Shown: positions 14,875 through 24,505 of the stretch, one piece after another
Layout of the letters: the number at the start of each line of letters is the position of its first letter
How positions within the stretch are numbered: the first letter of the stretch is position 1
DNA from: Peptococcaceae bacterium
GTDB taxonomy: Bacteria > Bacillota > Peptococcia > DRI-13 > UBA5745
NCBI GenBank assembly: GCA_031264885.1
Contig: JAISDM010000081.1
Span: 1-37,603, forward strand
Length of the DNA stretch: 37,603 nt
Direction: 5' to 3'
The notes under the pieces: model-generated
Database searches by the model: none
Told to the model about the DNA's origin: nothing
What the model saw: only the letters and a program-made list of their open reading frames with translations
Program-made: the position numbers and the translations under genes

Positions 14875-16053
14875 ATGCGCGATGATCAAAATAAAAGCGA
14901 CCGATATGATTTTGACGCCGGACTTGATCGCCGCGGAACCAACTGCGTGAAATGGGATACCATTGAAGAAGGATATATTCCGATGTCTATCGCGGATATG
15001 GATTTTGGGACGCCGGCGCCGATTATAGAAGCGATCCGGCGCAGACTGGATCACCCCGCGTTCGGGTATGGCATCCGGAATACGGAGATGGTTGACGCGG
15101 TGATCGCGTGGTTTGGGCGTACATACGACTTTGAGCTGGACCGTTCCTGGATTGTTCCGCTGACCGGCATTTATTCCGCGCTCGCTTTCTTCTCCAGTCT
15201 GACGGACGGCGATGTGCTGACCGCGACGCCTAACTATCCGCCGATCCTCAGAGGGCCGGAACGTGTCGACCGCGCTTGCGTCTTTTCTCCTATGAAGAAG
15301 GCGGCGGAGACAAGGCTGGCGCGTTATGAGCTGGATTTCGAGGATCTTGAGCGTAAAGCCGCGGCGGATGTGGGCATGTATTCCATGTGCAGTCCGCATA
15401 ATCCCATCGGCCGGGTGTATACAAAAGAAGAACTGGAACGTTTGAGCGATTTTGCGCGCAAGCGGAAACTGGTTGTTCTGTCAGATGAAATACATAACGA
15501 ACTGATTTATGATCATCCGCATACGCCGTATTTGACGGTTGAGGGCGGGCTTGAATCCTCGGTGACGCTGATTTCCGCCGGGAAAACATGTAATATTCCC
15601 GGAATCCCCGCCGCGCTGGCCATTGTTCCGGACGAGGCGTTACGCGGGCGGGTCATCGCCGCCGCGTCCGGATTTGGCGGCGCCGGCGCGCTGAACACAG
15701 AGGCGCTGCGCGCGGCGTACGCGGAATGCGACGATTGGAAAAAGGCGCTTGTTTCCTATTTAAAAGAGAACCGAGATTATTTAGAAACCGAATTTCTGAG
15801 GCGCTTCCCAAAAATCCGGCTGACCCATACGGAAGGAACTTACTTGCAATGGGTGGATTTCAGCGGCTATGGCATTTCAAACGCCGCTCAATGGTTATTG
15901 GATCATCCAAAAATCGTGGCTCACGGCGGCAAAATGTTCGGCGGCGCGGAAAGCGAGGCGCGGATTAATTTTGGGTGTCCGCGTTCGCTCATTAAAGAAG
16001 CGCTGGACAGAATGGAGACGTCGCTGACGAGTTCTGAATTGAACGCGGTGTGA
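14875..16053 (+). CDS. patB: MalY/PatB-family PLP-dependent C-S lyase (cystathionine beta-lyase type)
   Basis: The 392-residue protein is a fold-type I PLP enzyme of the MalY/PatB group: N-terminal D-F-D-x-G-x-D-R-R-G-T, IADMDF, CSPHNPIGR, LSDEIHNELIY and the Schiff-base Lys237 in SAGKTCNIPG. Family members cleave cystathionine, cysteine or other S-conjugated amino acids to a thiol or H2S, pyruvate and ammonia; some act as aminotransferases. GGGAGG precedes ATG. It is the first gene of the divergent transcript and 28 bp before the molybdopterin enzyme gene. Its sulfur chemistry matches the opposite operon, so co-regulation by sulfur status is a fair guess. The preferred substrate is unknown. 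Confidence 0.88.
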   Translation: MRDDQNKSDRYDFDAGLDRRGTNCVKWDTIEEGYIPMSIADMDFGTPAPIIEAIRRRLDHPAFGYGIRNTEMVDAVIAWFGRTYDFELDRSWIVPLTGIYSALAFFSSLTDGDVLTATPNYPPILRGPERVDRACVFSPMKKAAETRLARYELDFEDLERKAAADVGMYSMCSPHNPIGRVYTKEELERLSDFARKRKLVVLSDEIHNELIYDHPHTPYLTVEGGLESSVTLISAGKTCNIPGIPAALAIVPDEALRGRVIAAASGFGGAGALNTEALRAAYAECDDWKKALVSYLKENRDYLETEFLRRFPKIRLTHTEGTYLQWVDFSGYGISNAAQWLLDHPKIVAHGGKMFGGAESEARINFGCPRSLIKEALDRMETSLTSSELNAV

Positions 16054-16081
16054 AAAAAGAAAAACCGGGAGGAGACTGACA

Positions 16082-18322
16082 ATGAGCGCGACAGATCAGC
16101 GTAATACGGCGGAGTTCCAGACATATAAGACCGGCGTGGTCGTGCCGGGTATCTGCGGAATTTGCGCGTCCAGCTGCCCGGTGGATCTGACCATACAGAA
16201 TCAGAAGATTGTGCGTGTGGAAGCGTCCAAAATACAGGGCGGAAGCGGGTATCTCTGCGCCAAAGGCGCGGCGGGGCGCGGCTATGTCTATCGCGAGGAT
16301 CGGCTCAAGACTCCGCTGAGACGCGTTGGAGCGCGTGGCGGGAACGCCTTTGAGCCCATCACATGGGACGAGGCTTACGCTGAGATCGCGGCAAAAACAG
16401 GCGCCATAAAATCAGCTTACGGCCCGGACAGTGTGGCTTTTTACACGGGTTATTCCAAATGGTACCGGCCTTTGCTGCACCGGCTGGCGCACAGCTTTGG
16501 CACGCTCAATTACGGCACCGAGTCCTCTAGCTGTCACCAGGCGTCTGTCATGGCTAACCTGGTCAGCGCGGGCGTCTATTGCCGGCCGGATGTGGCGAAC
16601 GCGGAGCTTTTGATCGCCTGGGGCGTAAATCCCTTCCACAGTGGGAATTTTTCCGGTGAGATGATGGAAATTCAGAAGGAAAAAGGGCTGCGCGTGCTGT
16701 GTGTGGATCCGCGGGTGACGCCGTATACGCAGCAGTACGCTGATATTCATCTGCGCCCGAAGCCTGGAACGGACGGCGCGCTGGCTCATTTTTTCGCGAA
16801 ATATTTGATCCGCGCGAAAAAAACCGACGCTGAATTTATTGAGAGGTACGTTCACGGTTATCCGCAATACGCGGAATATGTCGAAGCTTTTGACATTGCT
16901 TCCGTGTCCCGCGTTACGGGCATATCCGAGAAGGAACTGCGGGCCGCCGCTCAGCTTATCGCCAGACACAGCCGGCGCTTTACGATACAGGTGAGCCAGG
17001 CCGCGATCACGCATCATATCAACGGGTTTCAATCCTATCGCGCGATCATCGCCTTATGCGCCATTACGGGAAATGTGGATCGGGAAGGCGGGCTGATTCC
17101 GATGGAGTATCCCGGGAAGGACGACCGGCTGAACAAGCCGCGCCTTTTAACAGAGGAATTTATTCAGCAAACCCGGCCCGATCACGCCAAACCGAAGATC
17201 GGTTCCGAGCGGTTCCCCCTTTGGTCGGAACTGATCGATGAATTTCAGGCGATGGATCTTTGGCGCAATATTTTGGAAGGAACACCCTATCCCATTAAGG
17301 CGGTCATCGCCTTTGGAATGAACGTTCACATGTTTCCGGGAAACGCCAAACTCTTTGAAGCCTTGAGCGCGTTGGACTTCTATGTGGATGTGGATATTTT
17401 TGACACGGATTCGGCAAAATACGCGGATATCATTCTGCCCGCGTGTTCTCCCTATGAGCGCACCGAGCTTATCGGCGCCATGGGCGGCGGCATACGTTAT
17501 TCCCAGCCCGCGATTCCTCCGCTGTACGAATCCCGTTCGGACGCGGACATCATCAGTCAGTTGGCGGCGGCGTTCGATTTGGACGATCCTTTGCTGAGAA
17601 GAGGCTATGACGCTTGCAGCCGTTCTATGCTGCGGGAAATCGGACTTACAATGGACGATTTGAAGGAATCTCCCGCCGCGCGGCGGATTCCGGGTAAACT
17701 GCCATATTTCACGGGTCATTGCCTGCGGAACGGGTTTGATACGCCGACCGGCAAGTACGAGTTGTATTCGGAACGTATCGCGAAATATCAGGATCGGTAT
17801 CCGTATGATCCGCTGCCGGTATTTGTGCCGCCGATTGAGGCGGAGGACGAAGGGGATGAACGGTTTCCGCTGACGCTGACAGTGGGCGGCAGGCTGCCTC
17901 ACGCGTTCCACTCCCGTTTCCACAATGTACGCTGGGCAAGAGCGCTGCGACCGGACGCAGCCGCGGATATTCATCCGGGCGACGCCGGAAGAATGGGGAT
18001 CCAACAGGGCGATTCTATCGCCATAGCCACAGCAAACGGGGAGATTACCGCCAAAGCCAATCTGACATGGATGGTTCCGGAAGGGTCTGTCTTTATGTTC
18101 CAGGGTTATGTGGAGGCGGACGCCAACGCGATTCTGGGAGCGGAACATCTGGATCCTTATTCCGGATTCCCGGGATACCGTTCCAACAAGTGCGCGGTCA
18201 GAAAGATAAACGCCGTGGCGCCGGTCAAAATTACAAAGGCCGCGAAACCGGTCAAGTTGGCCAAAGCGGCCGGAATCGCAAAGGAGCCGCGAAAGGAATT
18301 GGAGGTGAGCGTCCGAAAATGA
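16082..18322 (+). CDS. Cytoplasmic molybdopterin oxidoreductase, DMSO reductase family
   Basis: The 746-residue protein binds one [4Fe-4S] through C25-x2-C28-x3-C32 and C59 and then a bis-MGD cofactor. The metal ligand is probably Cys151 in the motif SSSCHQAS, whereas DmsA uses Ser. No twin-arginine signal or membrane segment is visible, so it should work in the cytosol. The C-terminal domain (residues about 595-710) is the usual MGD-binding barrel, followed by a Lys/Ala-rich tail. GGGAGGAG precedes ATG. The next gene is its iron-sulfur electron-transfer subunit, overlapping by 4 bp. Thiosulfate, polysulfide, sulfoxide or a formate-like substrate are all possible; the C-S lyase neighbour favours sulfur chemistry. 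Confidence 0.88.
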   Translation: MSATDQRNTAEFQTYKTGVVVPGICGICASSCPVDLTIQNQKIVRVEASKIQGGSGYLCAKGAAGRGYVYREDRLKTPLRRVGARGGNAFEPITWDEAYAEIAAKTGAIKSAYGPDSVAFYTGYSKWYRPLLHRLAHSFGTLNYGTESSSCHQASVMANLVSAGVYCRPDVANAELLIAWGVNPFHSGNFSGEMMEIQKEKGLRVLCVDPRVTPYTQQYADIHLRPKPGTDGALAHFFAKYLIRAKKTDAEFIERYVHGYPQYAEYVEAFDIASVSRVTGISEKELRAAAQLIARHSRRFTIQVSQAAITHHINGFQSYRAIIALCAITGNVDREGGLIPMEYPGKDDRLNKPRLLTEEFIQQTRPDHAKPKIGSERFPLWSELIDEFQAMDLWRNILEGTPYPIKAVIAFGMNVHMFPGNAKLFEALSALDFYVDVDIFDTDSAKYADIILPACSPYERTELIGAMGGGIRYSQPAIPPLYESRSDADIISQLAAAFDLDDPLLRRGYDACSRSMLREIGLTMDDLKESPAARRIPGKLPYFTGHCLRNGFDTPTGKYELYSERIAKYQDRYPYDPLPVFVPPIEAEDEGDERFPLTLTVGGRLPHAFHSRFHNVRWARALRPDAAADIHPGDAGRMGIQQGDSIAIATANGEITAKANLTWMVPEGSVFMFQGYVEADANAILGAEHLDPYSGFPGYRSNKCAVRKINAVAPVKITKAAKPVKLAKAAGIAKEPRKELEVSVRK

Positions 18323-18828
18323 GTGAAAGAGTCATAGCGTTTAATTTTCATCCTGAATTGTGCGTTGGCTGCGGGCGATGTATCACCACTTGTCTGGATG
18401 TCAATGATATTGACCTGGACAAGTTTTTGCCGCTTCGAACATTGACTGTCAAGGAGTCCATACGTGACGGCGGTAAGATCCGGATTGAATACTACACCGC
18501 GGCGTGTATGCACTGTGAAGATATGCCCTGTGCCAAAGCGTGCCCTCAAGGCTGTTACCGAAAAGACGCGCGGACGGGACTTGTGATTCTTGATAATTCG
18601 GAATGCGCCGGATGCGGCAAATGCGCCGCCGTCTGCCCTTTTTCCGCCATTAAGTTTTGTGAGCGCAAGGCGGTCAAGTGTACGGGCTGTATTGACCGGG
18701 TGCGGGAGAACTTACTCCCGGCTTGTGTCGCGTGCTGCTCCAGAAAGGCCATTACCGTGGACGAACGGAATCTGGTACTGCGGAAAGGCCGCAGACAATT
18801 GAAACAGGCTTTAAGAGCCAGGGCTTAG
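18319..18828 (+). CDS. DmsB/PsrB-type 4Fe-4S ferredoxin subunit
   Basis: The 169-residue protein has four Cys groups: LCVGCGRCITTC, ACMHCEDMPCAKACPQGC, CAGCGKCAAVCP and CTGCIDRV...CVACC. This is the pattern of the four-cluster electron-transfer subunits of molybdopterin reductases. The ATG at 18319 overlaps the TGA of the catalytic subunit (ATGA) with GGAGGTGA upstream, so the two are coupled. No membrane anchor subunit follows; the next gene encodes a peptide-binding lipoprotein. Electrons therefore probably come from or go to a soluble partner. Confidence 0.92.
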   Translation: MSERVIAFNFHPELCVGCGRCITTCLDVNDIDLDKFLPLRTLTVKESIRDGGKIRIEYYTAACMHCEDMPCAKACPQGCYRKDARTGLVILDNSECAGCGKCAAVCPFSAIKFCERKAVKCTGCIDRVRENLLPACVACCSRKAITVDERNLVLRKGRRQLKQALRARA

Positions 18829-18862
18829 GAGAACAAGAAAAAACCAGGAAGGATTTGTAAAT

Positions 18863-20563
18863 ATGAAAAAAATATTTTATAATAGGAAATCATTATCATT
18901 AACGCTTATAACCTTTTTATTTTTCAGCCTTGCGGCTGCTTGCGGCGGAAGAGCCGCAGAACCGGCGGATTCTCAGGGAAGTACGGCGGCGTCGGGCGAA
19001 CCGGCGTCCGGCATAGACGAAGTTTCGGATAATGAAGAAGTGGTTTTGAATGTAAACGTAACGGCAGAACCCACCAGCTTTGACCCGAACGCGGGTATCG
19101 GAGACACGCTGATGTTTACGAACGGGCATTTATATGAAGCGGTGACACGCCTTGATGATAACGATAATCCCGTCCCCGGCATGGCTCTGGACTGGACGGT
19201 TTCCGACGACGGACTGACCTATGAGTTCACCATTCGCGGCGACAACGGCTGGTCGAATGGGGCTAAAGCGACAGCCGCCGACTTTGAGTATGGCATAAAG
19301 CGTATTTTATCTCATCAGATCGGCGAAAATTGGGCGTTCCTTGTTTTTGATATTAAGAACGCGGCGGCCGCTTTTTCGGGTGATGTCCCTCTTGACGAAG
19401 TGGGGATTAAAGCCGACGGAAACAAGCTGACAATCACACTTGAGCATCCCGAAGCGTATTTCCCGAGATTATTGACATTCGCGCCTTATTTCGGCGTGAA
19501 TCAGGAGTTTGTGGAAAGCACAAATGGCAGATACGGAACGGAGGCGGCGTTAACCATTTCCAGCGGTCCGTATTATGTTGATTCCTGGGAGCATGATAAT
19601 CTGATCGTTCTCCGCAAAAATCCCTATTATTGGAACAAGGACAACATCAAAATCGATAAAATTAATATCTATGTCATCGGCGACGAAAATACGGCAATTA
19701 ATCTGTTCCAGACAGGCGAGCTGGACATCATTGATTTTTCAGGCGAGAAAAAAAATATAGTCGAGGCTAACGGCGGCAATGTTCAGACTTATCAGAACGG
19801 CAGAAGCGTGTACTTGCAGGCTAATTTAAGAAACGCTGTAAGCGGCAACAAGAAAATACGTCAGGCGATTTCCTCCGCGATTGACCGCGAGTTGTTCGTG
19901 ACGGGCGTTTTGAAAGACGCGTCATCGCCCGCGGAAGGCTTGGTTGCCGGAGGGATCGCGTCAGGCGTGCCAAGCAGAACGTTCCGCGATTTGACAGGCA
20001 AGACGCTCGTATATGATTATGACCCTGACAGGGCTCAGGCGTTATTCGGCGAAGGATTGGCGGAGCTGGGAATAACCGCGGCGGACATTGAGTTAAGATT
20101 GATCTCCCGCAATTCGGAACCTTATATGAAGGCGACGGCCGCTTTACAGGAAATGCTTCAGAATACCTTCGGCATTAAAATAAACGCCGAATCGCTGGAA
20201 TCGACCTCTTACACAGCGACGAGAAGCGACATGAATTATGATTTCTGTCTCGTGAGCTGGGGCGCGGATTGGGATGATCCTACGACATTCCTGTATGAAG
20301 GCGTTTTAGGCGATTATGTTAACCCGCAATATGCCGACAGTTCCGCTTATTTAAAAGCGCTTCACGATGCGGAAACGATCCGCGATCCGCTGGAGCGGGC
20401 CGAATCTCTCGCCGACGCGGAAAGAGCGATACTCGAGGATACCCCTTTGATTCCGATTTGGTCGGAAGCGAGATTCTACGCCGTCGCGGACAAAGTGAGA
20501 GGTACACACAGAAGGGCAATCGTACCATATCTTGATATTGTGAAAGCGGAAATAGTCAAATGA
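18863..20563 (+). CDS. oppA: Oligopeptide-binding lipoprotein (SBP family 5)
   Basis: The 566-residue precursor has a lipobox ending LAAAC (Cys27) and the family 5 solute-binding fold: EPTSFDPNAGIGD, the region LYEAVTRLDD, SNGAKATAADFEYGIKRIL, and IRQAISSAIDRELFV. It delivers peptides to the permease from the cell surface. AGGAAGGA precedes ATG. The gene starts 34 bp after the ferredoxin gene, with no terminator between, so it may be on the malY transcript. It overlaps oppB by ATGA. Confidence 0.93.
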   Translation: MKKIFYNRKSLSLTLITFLFFSLAAACGGRAAEPADSQGSTAASGEPASGIDEVSDNEEVVLNVNVTAEPTSFDPNAGIGDTLMFTNGHLYEAVTRLDDNDNPVPGMALDWTVSDDGLTYEFTIRGDNGWSNGAKATAADFEYGIKRILSHQIGENWAFLVFDIKNAAAAFSGDVPLDEVGIKADGNKLTITLEHPEAYFPRLLTFAPYFGVNQEFVESTNGRYGTEAALTISSGPYYVDSWEHDNLIVLRKNPYYWNKDNIKIDKINIYVIGDENTAINLFQTGELDIIDFSGEKKNIVEANGGNVQTYQNGRSVYLQANLRNAVSGNKKIRQAISSAIDRELFVTGVLKDASSPAEGLVAGGIASGVPSRTFRDLTGKTLVYDYDPDRAQALFGEGLAELGITAADIELRLISRNSEPYMKATAALQEMLQNTFGIKINAESLESTSYTATRSDMNYDFCLVSWGADWDDPTTFLYEGVLGDYVNPQYADSSAYLKALHDAETIRDPLERAESLADAERAILEDTPLIPIWSEARFYAVADKVRGTHRRAIVPYLDIVKAEIVK

Positions 20564-21528
20564 TGCTCAATTATGTCATAAGGCGTGTGGGGATTTCTCT
20601 GCTCACAATTTTTGTCATAATAACTGTGACGTTTTTCCTGATGTACATGCTGCCCGGCACGCCCTTCCTCGGCGACAGACCCTTGCCGGAGGCCGTAGTC
20701 GCCGCAGCGAACGCGAAATATGGTTTGGATAAGCCGATCGCGGAGCGTTACATCATATATTTGTCCAATATAATCCACGGGGATTTCGGAACCTCAACCG
20801 TATACACAAACAGGGATGTGACAAGCATTATCAAGACCGCTTTCCCCGTTTCCGCGAGTCTCGGAATACGCGCGTTAATTTTCGGAGTGACCGGAGGAAT
20901 ACTCTTAGGTATATACAGCGCGCTTCACCATAATAAATTAGGGGACAGCGTATCTACAGTAGTCGCCATTATCGGCGTATCAATACCGAGCTTTATTTTG
21001 GGGACGATGCTGCAATACGCTCTGGGCGTAAAAGTCAGCGGTCTTTTTAAAGATATTTTCAACACTGATTACCAGCTTTTTCCCTTAGCGCGGTGGGAAA
21101 GTTTCCGCTACACGCTCATTCCTACCTTTGTGTTGGGTTTGGGTTCGCTGGCGGGCGTCATGCGAATGATGCGTTCCTCCATGCTGGAGGTCGTAAATCA
21201 GGATTATATTAAAACAGCGAAGTCCAAAGGGCTGGGCGGAACCGCGATCACATGGCGGCATATGGCGCGCAACGCGATCATGCCCGTATACACTGTCGTC
21301 GGTACGATGACGGGTGTGATACTAACCGGCTCTTTTGTTATCGAAAACATTTTTAGTATTCCCGGACTCGGCAAGTATTTTGTCAATAGCGTCAGTTCCC
21401 GGGATTACCCGATGACAATAGGGCTTACCCTGTTTTTCGCGATTTTCATAGTTTTCGTCAATATGTTCATCGACTTGGGCTACGGTCTGATCGACCCCCG
21501 GATTCGCATAGCAAAGGGAGAAAAATAA
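20560..21528 (+). CDS. oppB: Peptide ABC transporter permease
   Basis: The 322-residue membrane protein has the OppB/DppB layout: an N-terminal helix with RRVGISLLTIF, a periplasmic-type loop, then a helix bundle with the coupling motif DYIKTAKSKGLGG. It ends with the family tail YGLIDPRIR. The ATGA overlap with oppA implies coupled translation. It pairs with OppC to form the channel. Confidence 0.93.
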   Translation: MMLNYVIRRVGISLLTIFVIITVTFFLMYMLPGTPFLGDRPLPEAVVAAANAKYGLDKPIAERYIIYLSNIIHGDFGTSTVYTNRDVTSIIKTAFPVSASLGIRALIFGVTGGILLGIYSALHHNKLGDSVSTVVAIIGVSIPSFILGTMLQYALGVKVSGLFKDIFNTDYQLFPLARWESFRYTLIPTFVLGLGSLAGVMRMMRSSMLEVVNQDYIKTAKSKGLGGTAITWRHMARNAIMPVYTVVGTMTGVILTGSFVIENIFSIPGLGKYFVNSVSSRDYPMTIGLTLFFAIFIVFVNMFIDLGYGLIDPRIRIAKGEK

Positions 21529-21529
21529 T

Positions 21530-22432
21530 ATGGCGGATTTTACCCCTATCCCGAAAAATATTGAAGAGTCCAACCGGTCCGTGAGAGTGTTCGTCAGCTA
21601 TGGCAAAGACGCGTGGAATCGTCTGAAAAAAAATAAGGTCGCCGTCGCGTCTCTCGTGTTTATTATTTTTGTAATATTGTTCGGTTTCGCGGGTTCGGTT
21701 TTTTTCCCGAATTACACCAAACAAAATTTATTGAACACCTTCGCGCCTCCGGGTTCTCCCGGCGCGCCTTTAGGTACCGATGAGCTCGGGCGCGACCTTC
21801 TGTCGCGGCTCGTGAGAGGAACCAAAATATCCATTTCCATAGGGCTTACTGTGGCTACGATCAATATTATTATCGGTTCGGTATACGGCGGGATTGCCGG
21901 TTATTTTGGCGGGGCGGCCGACATGATCATGATGCGTATTGTCGATATCGTTATATCCATACCTGAAATGATTATTTTAATTTTATTGCTTACCATAATT
22001 TCAAAAGGGATGCCGACACTTATTTTAGCGTTATGTCTTACGGGTTGGACAGGAACGGCGAGGTTGGTGCGGGGTCAGGTACTCCAACTGCGGGAGCAGG
22101 AATATATACTGTCGGCGCGAGTGCTGGGCGCGGGTAAATTCTTTATTATTTTAAGACATCTGCTTCCGAACGCGATAGATCCCATAATCGTGCGTTTCGC
22201 GATGAGTATCCCGGGCGTGATTTTTGCCGAGGCGTTCTTGAGTTATATTGGTCTTGGCGTATCGATACCCGACGCGAGCTGGGGAAATTTGGCTCAGGTC
22301 GGCTCGAATCAATTCCCGAATTATTTATGGCTGTTTTTCATGCCCGCGACACTGTTCAGTTTAACGATGCTCGCTTTTAATCTTTTGGGCGACGGTCTGC
22401 GCGACGCGCTTGACCCTAAGCAGAGGTGGTAA
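21530..22432 (+). CDS. oppC: Peptide ABC transporter permease
   Basis: The 300-residue protein has the OppC/DppC signature: N-terminal WNRLKKNKVAVASLVFIIF, then APLGTDELGRDLLSRLVRG, the coupling loop EYILSARVLGAGKFFIILRH, and the ending GDGLRDALDPK. It starts 1 bp after the oppB stop and forms the second half of the channel. Confidence 0.93.
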   Translation: MADFTPIPKNIEESNRSVRVFVSYGKDAWNRLKKNKVAVASLVFIIFVILFGFAGSVFFPNYTKQNLLNTFAPPGSPGAPLGTDELGRDLLSRLVRGTKISISIGLTVATINIIIGSVYGGIAGYFGGAADMIMMRIVDIVISIPEMIILILLLTIISKGMPTLILALCLTGWTGTARLVRGQVLQLREQEYILSARVLGAGKFFIILRHLLPNAIDPIIVRFAMSIPGVIFAEAFLSYIGLGVSIPDASWGNLAQVGSNQFPNYLWLFFMPATLFSLTMLAFNLLGDGLRDALDPKQRW

Positions 22433-22436
22433 CACG

Positions 22437-23480
22437 ATGGGCGATCATATGCTCGAAATTAAAGATTTACGCGTCTCCTTCCATACATATGCCGGGGAGG
22501 TTCAAGCTCTCGGCGGCATAAATTTCACCGTTGGGCAAAGTGAGATTCTTGCCGTCGTCGGTGAGTCAGGCTGCGGAAAATCCGTGACCGCTCAAAGTAT
22601 TTTGCGGCTGCACAATAAAGATACCATTGATTATAAACAAGGGGAAATCCTGTACAAGGGCCGTGATCTTCTCGCCCTTTCCGAAAAAGAGATGCAAAAA
22701 ATACGCGGACGGGAAATAAGCATGATTTTTCAGGATCCTATGACTTCGCTTAACCCGACGCTGACAATCGGCAAACAGATCACGGAAGCAATTTTGAAAC
22801 ATAGCGATAAAGAAGGAAATTCAACGAACCAAAGAGAAGCAAATAAACAAGCTGCCGGGTTAATCCGTTCCGTCGGTATAGCGAACCCAGATTTGCGGTT
22901 AAAACAATATCCCCATGAATTGTCGGGAGGTATGCGTCAGCGAATCATGATCGCTATAGCTATGTCATGCTCACCTGAAATTTTAATCGCCGACGAGCCG
23001 ACTACGGCTCTTGACGTGACGGTGCAGGCGCAGATTTTGGATTTGATGAAAGCATTGCAGATAAAAAGCGGCGCGTCCATTGTCATTATTACGCATAACA
23101 TGGGTGTCGTCGCTAATATCGCCCAAAAGGTGATCATAATGTATGGCGGCGTTGTTGTTGAAAAAGGAACGTCGGGGGACATTTTCTACCGCCCGAAGCA
23201 CCCATATACATGGGGATTGTTAAAGTCTATTTTCCGGCTAAACAAGGACAAAAACGAACCGCTTATTCCGATTGACGGGATACCGCCCGATTTGCTCGCG
23301 CCGCCAAAGGGATGCCCGTTCGCGCCGCGGTGCGATTACGCGATGAAAGTTTGCCGCGAACAAATGCCCCGGGAATATAGTTTCGGATCGGCTCATACTT
23401 GCGACTGCTGGTTATCCGACGAGAATTGTCCGCTTGAGGTAAAGGATTGGAGGAATGGTGATGTCAAATATAAACAGTAA
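22437..23480 (+). CDS. oppD: Peptide ABC transporter ATPase
   Basis: The 347-residue ATPase has Walker A GESGCGKS, signature LSGGMRQR, Walker B ILIADEPTTALD and the C-terminal oligo_HPY zone with CPFAPRCDYAMKVC. Such a Cys-rich tail can hold an iron-sulfur cluster in some Opp/Dpp ATPases. The ATG at 22437 with AGAGGTGG upstream is preferred over the frame start in oppC. It works as a heterodimer with OppF. Confidence 0.92.
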   Translation: MGDHMLEIKDLRVSFHTYAGEVQALGGINFTVGQSEILAVVGESGCGKSVTAQSILRLHNKDTIDYKQGEILYKGRDLLALSEKEMQKIRGREISMIFQDPMTSLNPTLTIGKQITEAILKHSDKEGNSTNQREANKQAAGLIRSVGIANPDLRLKQYPHELSGGMRQRIMIAIAMSCSPEILIADEPTTALDVTVQAQILDLMKALQIKSGASIVIITHNMGVVANIAQKVIIMYGGVVVEKGTSGDIFYRPKHPYTWGLLKSIFRLNKDKNEPLIPIDGIPPDLLAPPKGCPFAPRCDYAMKVCREQMPREYSFGSAHTCDCWLSDENCPLEVKDWRNGDVKYKQ

Positions 23481-24477
23481 TACGGACGTTAACCATTCCA
23501 ACCCGCTGCTTGAAGTCCGCAGCTTAAAAAAGTATTTCAAGGTCGGCAGACGCCAATTCCTTAAAGCTGTCGACGGTATTACATTTCATATTTATCAGGG
23601 CGAAACGTTCGGGCTTGTCGGCGAGTCAGGCTGCGGAAAAAGCACAACCGGCCGCGCTATCGCGAGGCTTTACAGTTTAACCGGCGGTGAAATTCTTTAT
23701 GACGGCATGGATATAAGCAAATTTAAGGGCAAGGCGGCGACGCGATACGCGTTCGACGTACAGATGGTTTTTCAAGACCCTTACGCGTCGCTTGATCCGC
23801 GTATGACGGTTGAAAGTATTGTCGCGGAGGGGATGAAGATTCACCGCATGTATAACAGCGAACAAACCCGCGCTAAAGTTTATGAGCTTTTGGAAAAAGT
23901 CGGGTTAAACAAGGAACACGCCGCGCGCTTTCCCCATGAGTTCTCCGGCGGGCAGCGCCAGCGTATCGGGATTGCGCGGGCTTTAGCGGTTAATCCGAAA
24001 TTTTTGGTTTGTGACGAGCCCGTTTCCGCTCTCGATGTTTCGATACAAGCGCAGATTATTAATCTTTTGCGCGATTTACAAAGGGAATTTAATCTTACTT
24101 ATCTGTTTATCGCGCATGATTTGTCGCTTGTCAAGTATCTTTCCGACAGAATCGGCGTGATGTACCTTGGCTCGCTCCTGGAAGTCGCGCCGGCGGAGGA
24201 ATTGTATAAAAACCCGCTTCATCCATATACCCGCGCTCTTCTTTCGGCGATTCCTGTTCCCGATCCGGCTGAAGAGAGCGAACGAACACGTATTTTGTTA
24301 CAAGGTGATGTACAAAGCCCGATAAACACACCTGAGCAATGTAAATTTTACTCCCGATGCAAATACGCCGAAGCCCGCTGCCGTGAACGCATTCCGCCGC
24401 TTGTGGAAACGACTGAAGGACATTGGATCGCGTGCGCTTTGAATAAAGAATTAAATACGGACGCTTACGCAATATAA
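23461..24477 (+). CDS. oppF: Peptide ABC transporter ATPase
   Basis: The 338-residue ATPase has Walker A GESGCGKSTTG, signature FSGGQRQRIGIARAL, Walker B FLVCDEPVSALD and the oligo_HPY tail with CKFYSRCKYAEARC. The ATG at 23461 sits 7 bases after GGAGG; the ATG at 23455 is too close. It overlaps the end of oppD by 20 bp. It is the partner ATPase of OppD. Confidence 0.92.
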   Translation: MSNINSNTDVNHSNPLLEVRSLKKYFKVGRRQFLKAVDGITFHIYQGETFGLVGESGCGKSTTGRAIARLYSLTGGEILYDGMDISKFKGKAATRYAFDVQMVFQDPYASLDPRMTVESIVAEGMKIHRMYNSEQTRAKVYELLEKVGLNKEHAARFPHEFSGGQRQRIGIARALAVNPKFLVCDEPVSALDVSIQAQIINLLRDLQREFNLTYLFIAHDLSLVKYLSDRIGVMYLGSLLEVAPAEELYKNPLHPYTRALLSAIPVPDPAEESERTRILLQGDVQSPINTPEQCKFYSRCKYAEARCRERIPPLVETTEGHWIACALNKELNTDAYAI

Positions 24478-24505
24478 AGTGTCCTGACGGAAAGGCGGAT
24501 AAATT

